Assembly (NCBI GenBank): GCA_921293015.1
Contig: OV121087.1
Location: forward strand, 34,579,235 to 34,643,234
DNA length: 64,000 nucleotides
Source: Phorcus lineatus
Lineage: Eukaryota > Mollusca > Gastropoda > Trochida > Trochidae
Reading direction: 5' to 3'
The notes under the pieces are model-generated. The model searched no databases. It was not told where the DNA came from and saw nothing but the letters and a program-made list of their open reading frames with translations. The stretch's first letter is position 1; every line of letters begins with the position of its first letter. Below are positions 57,531 through 64,000 of this stretch, in pieces. The translations under genes and the position numbers were made by a program.

Positions 57531-57916
57531 GGGCCACCTTTCACAAAGCAACCTTAAATAAAGTTAACTTTAACTCCCATTCTTTTACATCGCACTAAGG
57601 TTAGCTTAAGGACTTACGATCACCTCAAGGCTTTGTGAAAGGACGCCCAGATGATTATCAGTAAGAATAAAAATTAAAAATTTTAATTTGTTTAGATTGA
57701 GCTGAATGTTTTGTAATGAAAATATTATAATGCAGATTTTCAAATGCTTATATTTTTCTCATGGACACACCTCAAGGCTTTGTGAGAGGACGCCCAGATG
57801 ATTATCAGTAAGAATTAAAAAAAAAAAATTAATTTGTTTAGATTGAGCTGAATGTTTTGTAATGATAATAATATATTAATGCAGATTTTCAAATGCTTAT
57901 ATTTTTCTCATGGACA
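57531..57916. repeat. MITE-like foldback plus ~147-bp direct duplication
   Basis: GGGCCACCTTTCACAAAGC (57531) is inverted as GCTTTGTGAAAGGACGCCC (57649). The right end and the next ~120 bp are then repeated directly (57621-57766 and 57768-57916; ACGCCCAGATGATTATCAGT in both). It lies just downstream of the GALNT10 stop. Confidence 0.65.
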
Positions 57917-57987
57917 TACAAATTGTAAATTATTGCTATTTTGAGCGCAGATAAGGTAGTGATATATTTTTTTAAAAAGATAACTAT

Positions 57988-60900
57988 CTAATCTAATGGA
58001 ATATCCCAATCTTTTAAAACAATAGTTGTATTCATTTTTTCCCATTGCCATTTTTGAGAATCACTATTTTCGTCACAAGGATTCATGAAGATTTCATGAC
58101 TGGCTCCATCACAGTCCAAACACTGACCACTTACAGGATGATATATCTGGGATGTCCCCTGAAAAACAAACAACAGGCATGAAATCATTTTGATTTAAGA
58201 ACTACAAATAAACCTGGGCCTAGATTTTCACTCACATAGTCATAAGTACCATACCTTAACATAGGCCTACAACTACCTTAGGGCTAAGAGAGCTTTGAAA
58301 ATCTAGGCCGAGTGATGTTTCGTGATTGGAGGTTTAAAGCTCATCAGGTATTACATTATTTATCAAAACTAACATTTCAAATATTAAGTCAAGTAAAATG
58401 TTATCTTACAGCCAAAGTATTTTCTACTCGTAATCTACATTGGTCAAGGATTACATACACAAAATGTGAATCTGTTTGACTCTTGCTTCTATTCAAAAGT
58501 CCTCTTTTACAGAATTTTACTTGCAGAATTCCAAATAGCATCAAAAGCAGCCTTAAATACGCCAGCCCCATCACACTTACTCCTCCCCTTAACAATCCTG
58601 CTACATCAGCGTATTTGTCTCCGCCTAGCCCCATTCTATACCCTGATATCCTTCGGCCTAAGATGCTTGTATCACTAAATATATCAAGCCAATGAAATGA
58701 CTCGCATTCAGCAATAGCTACACCACCCAGATGAGAATTCAAACAAATGTCAATGTAGGGTATAAATAGCCATGAGTAACCAGCCGTAAGCGATACAAGT
58801 GTTTTAGGCCGAAGGATATCAGGGTATATGATGAAGCTAGGCGGAGACAAATACGCTGATGTAGCAGGATGCCCCTTAACCACCTTCTAGGTAACTCATA
58901 GCACAACTTCCCAGACAAGCTGTAACTTGTAACCCAGCCCAAATTACTGGCTACTAGCAAACTTCTCAAAGCTAATGCAACGGTGCTTGATGGTTCAATC
59001 TTTTGAGATTGCAACACTTTGCAACACTCGAACAAAATTTTTTTGCATCATTTGCATCATCATTTGCTTAATATAATTTTATGGTATGTAAAAACTCACC
59101 ACTTTATATTTGAAGCGCTGGTTTCCCATCATATTGTGACAGTTAAAGAGGATGATTGGAGCTTTCCTTATAGACTGGGATACGTCAAAACAAACAGTTC
59201 TCTTTCGGGGACGTATGTCCTTGTGCCAGGAAAATTCAAACGTCTGAAAAAGGACGCAAGAGCTTAAACCATTAGCTATGTTATTTGCATGAGGAAAATT
59301 TCAAAATGAAGATTAACATTAGTCATGCAAATCATAATTGAAACCTAAAAATTTTCACACAAAAATTTGAATTCATTACACTTCACTTTATTTGTAACCC
59401 TAGGGAAAGATTTTAAGCCCAATTTAACATTTATATCAAAATTCATTCTTTCAAAATGACACACTACAGCCAGATTTAACTTTGTCATGAACAATTGTTT
59501 CATATCTGGGACATATGATTTCCCGACTTTTCAACTTTTTAAAATATTTTTTTCAACTTGTCTTTAATGAAGCAATGCTAAGTGACCAATTCACACTTTC
59601 AGTCTGGTTAATTTCCAAGCATGTCTAGTGGCAATGTCAATATCGGACCTGTTCTCCATTCGCTCCGCCCCCATCCTTGATACACGGCTCCACAGTGAAC
59701 CTCTCATTGGCCCCCTTGAACCGTGTGTCAATACACAAGTTACTTCCCTTGTTTCGCAGCTGTAACAAAAGCACAGTGTTCAAGGCAGGCTGTCGCTGGA
59801 AAGTGCTTGTAAAACTCTCAACTTAAGTAAGTAAGTAAGCCAGGCTGTGGGATTGCGGGATTCATGCATAGTATTTTAATTTCACACCAAAAAACTTACC
59901 TGTTTGCACCCCTTGGACGCATTGAATTTATTAAACTGTGAAATAAGTTTTGTGCTTGTCTTTAAAAACATTCATTGCAAATAAATAAACTCAAGTCATG
60001 TAACCTTAAGATCAAAACGATGTCAACTAAATCCAGAAGTATATCAATTATCATACACAACGTCTCAGTTTTTTCAAATGTTATCCTAATGTTATAAAGG
60101 CTCCTCACACCATTTGTTTACTTCTTATGACTAAAGCGAGTTCTATATTCCCTGTAAGGAGTAAATCTGGTTTGTTGTTTGGATTCCGGTTTGGAATATT
60201 TACGATCTTCAAAAGTTTTTTCAAAGTATTCAAAGATAAAAATACTCTTATATTTGACACTTTATTTGGTTTTGATAGCCACACTGCGACTACTTGTCAA
60301 CAATCATTCAATGACCGTGAGAAAAATTGAGTTTTATGTCAAAATTAGAATCAAAATAATATAACGTAAAAATCAAACACGTGTTTATCAATACCACTAT
60401 GGAAATAAACATTGCTATAGGATTGATAAGACATTTCTCATATATTTTTAAGATAAAGCTAGAAAACATTTATAATAATGTCAGTGTATTCAGATGTAAA
60501 CAGACTATCATCCTAACTAACAAAGAAAGAAATTTGTATTTTGTATTTTAAAATGATATGAAAGAATTTTTGATTTGAGAAATGAACTATTTTTTACTGT
60601 TACCCCAAAAATTGTCAAAACAATTGAGACAGATTTATTCTCATATTTACAATCATTAATTTTTGGTAAGGGTAGATATATTCGTGGGTAATTAAAGGAA
60701 TAGATAAATTTGAACAAACCTGTAGAGGTTTCAGATTCTTTGAAGAGGATCCTCCTTGGGGTACTATTGCATAAAAATCTGTATTTTTTGCTATATGACA
60801 GGTTGTGACTATTTTTTGAATAAAAAATATACAAAAAAACACTCAAAACGTGTTTTTGTACATTTCACCACCCTAACAGGGCCCCCTACCCTGGCGATAA

Positions 60901-63792
60901 CAGTTCCGCCAAGGCCGGTAACTCTATTAGCAAACCACTTATCAATCTAGCATAGCCAGACAGAATAAGGGGAGGTGGGTGGCCGTACCCCAAGGAGGAT
61001 CCTCTTAAAAGAATCTGAAACCTCTACAGGTTTGTTCGATTCTTTTTCAGAAGGGATCCTCCTTGGGGTACTATTGCATAAAAACAGACTCCCAAAGAAG
61101 AGTCCTTGAGAGTGGAATTCTGTCTTAACTAAGAGCTAACTAAGCTCTAAACTTATGTACTCACCAGAGACATGTTCGCCGAACCAACAGGACAGGCACA
61201 CCGCTCACCCCTGGGGTACTTATGTTAGGGCGCAAAAAACCCTGCGTTTTAAGCCAAAATCCCCTCCCCCCTCCCTTTTCTTTTGCAAAGGAATATAGGG
61301 AGACCTGAGGCAAAAAACTAATAATTATCCCACTCAGAGAGGTCACCCCACCGGTTGACTTCTGCTAGGGTCCGATATAACAGTAGATTAGTGGGTTAGT
61401 GTGTTATCCCGCTCAACCTAACATAAAATCAGAAAAAACAGTGACACCTCGAAAGCTCAATCAGCTAGAGAGCTAGGACGGTCTTATTGCCGCCATAACA
61501 GCAAAACAATTGCTTATCCTTACGGATCTCATTAGTACGTTTGATGTACATTTTGAGGGTGCGACGCACATCAAGGATGTGGGGTTGTGTCGACCTCGCC
61601 CCTGACGCCGCCGCTTGTGTAAGCGCAGGCAGTTCAATCAGAGCTGTGACATGGAACGAATGATCGACCTTCGGTCAGTACGAGTTTGGCAGTCTAATGC
61701 TGACTCTGTCTTTGTGAAAGACAGTCAGCTCGGGATCGGCTGACATCGCATGGATATCGCCTACCCGCCTGCCAGACGTGACCGCCGTCTTCCATGTCAG
61801 AAGTTGCATTGACAAAGCTTTCAAGTACCGAAACGCCGGGCCTGACAACCAGTCTAGAACATAATTAAGTTCCCATGAAGGGCTGACCCGCCATCAGCAC
61901 CAAGAGGACGGGCTGTTGGCTGGCTACCTGCGAAAGAACCCTGGGGATCAAAGGTATCGGATACCTCTTGTTGAGCCCCGATAAACCGAAGCGAGCATGG
62001 GTACCCGAAAGGAGAGGGGATATGAAATCGGCCATCACCGAGTCCAAAATGCGGAGACGCACGTGAGGGGCCTTCCGCTGAGTGAAAGTTCCCCCCGGTA
62101 GCCGAAACCCCGATACATCTGCCTCCTTCTCAGTAACGACTACCTGAGGAAAGGCCTCTGCGAATTTCTCGCGGACCTCCCTCAGGTCGCGACCTCTCCC
62201 CCGACACCACGGAGCCCTCCGTGGAGGACAAGGCGTCAGCGGGAGCGATCAAAGCGTCAGACGAAGGAAGCAGAGGAATACGGAAATGTCTAAGGTGAGT
62301 GGGCGGACCCTAGCCGAAGACAACCGGACCCCCGAGTCCGAGTCCGAAACCAGGACGGAACCCAGGGAGACACCGGAGCCTTATTACCCTTACCCTTGAC
62401 CTTTTGCTTAGGGGGGGGGGGGGGGGTGGTGGTGCACGAGCAAAATATCACCTCCCGACTCCAACACCCTTCCCAGGAAGGCAGCATCCAGGGATCGCCG
62501 CCGTTGGAGAACCCCGAGCAGGTACTGCACTCAGAGTCGTCGTGACCATCTTCCACCAGGCAGGTGAGGCATAACTCGTGTGCGTCAGCTTGGGGGATAT
62601 TCCCCCCGCAGTTAAAACACCGCTTGAATGACTGCAAGAATCATACAAGGTATTTTAAGCGTGCAAGTAGACTAATATGCACCTATGTGTATACATATGT
62701 GATGCGCCTACACTAAGTAAGAAGCCGCGACATTTTGTAGTAAAAATGCTAAAGGCATCTTAAAAGCAAGCCCTTACAACATTACCTGCAATAAAAAGAG
62801 CATGAAAAACAATGGCTTGCCCGTCAGACAACGAAAGTTTTGGCCAAGTTAAAAACAAGACACAAACGATCGTCCCAACGTAATAAGATGCATTATTAAA
62901 AATAACATCAATTTTCCAACCCATACCGCGAGCACATGGCCATACAGGTTTGAAAAATCCTAGGTCACAACACGAGAATGCGAAAATGCGAACCTATTCT
63001 ATTGTCTAGATAGAATAAAAGTTACCACATATACAGTCTCTTTGTCCATGTTTGGTTTTCTTTCGTTCTTAACGTAGAAAAAACTTAGCAAACTCAGTCA
63101 GTCAGAAGCACGTCTTCACTGTAAGATGACAGATTGATAAGTGGTTTGCTAATAGAGTTACCAGCCCTGGCGGAACTGTTATCGCCAGGGTAGGGGGCCC
63201 TGTTAGGGTGGTGAAATGTACAAAAACACGTTTTGAGTGTTTTTTTGTATATTTTTTATTCAAAAAATAGTCACAACCTGTCATATAGCAAAAAATACAG
63301 ATTTTTATGCAATAGTACCCCAAGGAGGATCCCTTCTGAAAAAGAATTGATATCTACAAATGCAAATAAAATATCGCTGAATTTCATATCTCTTTCACAG
63401 ATACAATACCAAATCAGGATCTGAAATGTAGAAACTTTTTAAATAGCACATTGCTTGTATCAAAGGAGTTATCCCCCTTCAATAAATTAGAAGAAGCAGC
63501 ACATGAAGATTAATCTCCTTCACAATTCTTCAGCATGCAAAAAATTTAAATTTTCATTTCAATGAATTACCTCCCCTTCTGCCATCGGTTCCGGCTCAAC
63601 TGGTGGGTAAACCTTAACAAGGTCGAAGGCAACCTCCTCCATAAACCACTTGAATGGCTTACACTGAAGTTTTGTGCGGATAGCTTTCTGTGCACTTATG
63701 TCACCTGGATCTACATTGCGGTAGTGAGGACGTCGTTTGTACAAATATTCAGCATATTCATCCATCCACACCTCCGCAACACGCCGGTAGTT
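57988..63792 (-). CDS. GALNT10: Polypeptide N-acetylgalactosaminyltransferase, GALNT10 type, last four exons
   Basis: The exons are 63792-63571, 59759-59649, 59243-59100 and 58158-57988 (TAG stop), all phase 0, 216 codons plus stop; the 5' part lies right of the window. The first exon holds the end of the catalytic domain ([44 protein letters not shown]). The next three form the ricin-type lectin beta-trefoil, with repeat motifs LCIDTRF, VCFDVS...GNQRFKY and CLDCDG...SQKWQW. Human GALNT10 has [20 protein letters not shown] and YHPVSG-C-DC in the same places. The enzyme adds GalNAc to Ser/Thr in the Golgi, with the lectin domain favouring glycosylated substrates. The second QxW-like motif is QRF. 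A 2.6-kb DIRS element occupies the first intron here. Confidence 0.88.
58216..58310. mobile_element. Short foldback element in the last GALNT10 intron
   Basis: GGGCCTAGATTTTC at the left is inverted as GAAAATCTAGGCC at the right, around 95 bp of AT-rich sequence. It is MITE-like. Confidence 0.55.
58591..58876. repeat. Inverted repeat, ~86-bp arms
   Basis: The left arm (58591-58676, ATCCTGCTACATCAGCGTAT, GATATCCTTCGGCCTAAGAT) is the reverse complement of the right arm (58790-58876, GGCCGAAGGATATCAGGGTA, ATACGCTGATGTAGCAGGAT). A shorter relative lies at 32105 and a fragment near 56885 (AATACGCTAATGTAGCAG). It is probably a dispersed hairpin element. Confidence 0.75.
60985..61084. repeat. DIRS internal complementary region
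   Basis: GTACCCCAAGGAGGATCCTC through CCTCTACAGGTTTGTTC is the reverse complement of the left terminus (60712-60757, about one mismatch). It runs straight into GATTCTTTTTCAGAAGGGAT..., the reverse complement of the right terminus (to 63347). The two termini are thus joined here as in a circle junction, which is diagnostic of DIRS elements. Confidence 0.8.
61440..62062 (-). pseudogene. Tyrosine recombinase remnant of the DIRS element
   Basis: One frame reads [20 protein letters not shown] shifted frame then reads [20 protein letters not shown] and [20 protein letters not shown], which holds the box I arginine region of tyrosine recombinases. An in-frame stop follows in NSY*PKV, and the frame then resumes with [20 protein letters not shown]. 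Box II (H-x-x-R...Y) is not visible before the internal complementary region. The remnant therefore has a frameshift, a stop and a missing end. Confidence 0.65.
62290..62631 (-). pseudogene. DIRS gag-like remnant
   Basis: After a TTCTTGCAG acceptor the frame reads [20 protein letters not shown] and [19 protein letters not shown], the same zinc-finger arrangement as the ORF at 1-652 but clearly diverged. A proline run (from a G homopolymer of about 14) follows, and the frame soon ends. It is truncated compared with the left-edge copy. Confidence 0.65.
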
Positions 63793-64000
63793 CTGAAAGA
63801 AGGGATTATGAATTGAACCTATAGAAGAAACTAATAAGTTTAATGTAAGTTACATAAGTGGCTGAAGTCATAATGCAATTAAGGGAACAAGACCTCTGAA
63901 AAGTGCCAATAATTGCCTCACTTTATTGCAAGGATCAATGTATCGAAACATATTTGTTTAGACTAAGATCCCCGTAGAAATTTTAACTCTGTCTATAACC

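Larger units (their letters stand above)
60712..63347 (-). mobile_element. Internally deleted DIRS-like retrotransposon in a GALNT10 intron
   Basis: Inverted terminal repeats (60712-60952 and 63131-63347) bracket 2.2 kb. On the minus strand the order is right terminus, leader, gag remnant (62631-62290), tyrosine-recombinase remnant (62062-61440), internal complementary region (61084-60985) and left terminus. Reverse transcriptase and RNase H are missing, so the copy cannot move by itself. The left end is longer than the right by a segment reading CCTGTAGAGGTTTCAGATTC. The family is shared with 1-1475. Confidence 0.8.

Noticed and set aside
58401-58883. 160-residue minus-strand frame as a gene
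   Set aside because: It runs through both arms of an inverted repeat and has no recognisable family; it is repeat-derived.

Overview
This window is animal nuclear DNA: AT-rich, with small exons bounded by GT-AG introns, tRNA-derived SINEs, DIRS-like and piggyBac-like elements and many short tandem repeats. The exon-dense invertebrate-style genes and the repeat mix suggest a marine lophotrochozoan, probably a mollusc. That species guess is inference. The gene identities rest on family proteins recognised from memory; no database was searched.

Layout. Positions 1-1475 are the end of a DIRS-like retrotransposon that runs off the left edge. From 1920 to 47160 on the minus strand lies about two thirds of a Furry (FRY/FRYL) gene. 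I traced 41 coding exons whose splice phases all agree; they add up to exactly 2068 codons, and the C-terminal third lies outside the window. A head-to-head promoter region (47205-47788) separates it from ANAPC10 (APC10/DOC1), complete in three plus-strand exons (47789-50104). A 7.9-kb repeat-rich interval follows. The last four exons of a GALNT10-type polypeptide N-acetylgalactosaminyltransferase lie on the minus strand (57988-63792); one of its introns holds an internally deleted DIRS-like element (60712-63347).

Functionally, Furry is a scaffold for NDR/LATS-type kinases in cell shape and division, APC10 is the D-box co-receptor subunit of the anaphase-promoting complex, and GALNT10 starts mucin-type O-glycosylation in the Golgi. 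They need not work together; only the first two probably share a promoter region.

The most unusual signal is in Furry exon 2. The exon end plus its 5' splice site is repeated 12 times as a perfect 27-bp unit (33862-34159). Each copy keeps a GTAAGT donor, each unit is nine stop-free codons, and any of the 12 donors joins exon 3 in frame. Related duplications that start at a 5' splice site occur at Furry exon 22, ANAPC10 exon 2 and a candidate alternative Furry exon near 40.9 kb. Other notable items are a 12-nt in-frame candidate microexon (13390-13401), a DIRS internal complementary region, a TTAA-flanked piggyBac-like element with an internal degenerate array, and a foldback family carrying CRE motifs, one copy of which lies beside the Furry promoter.
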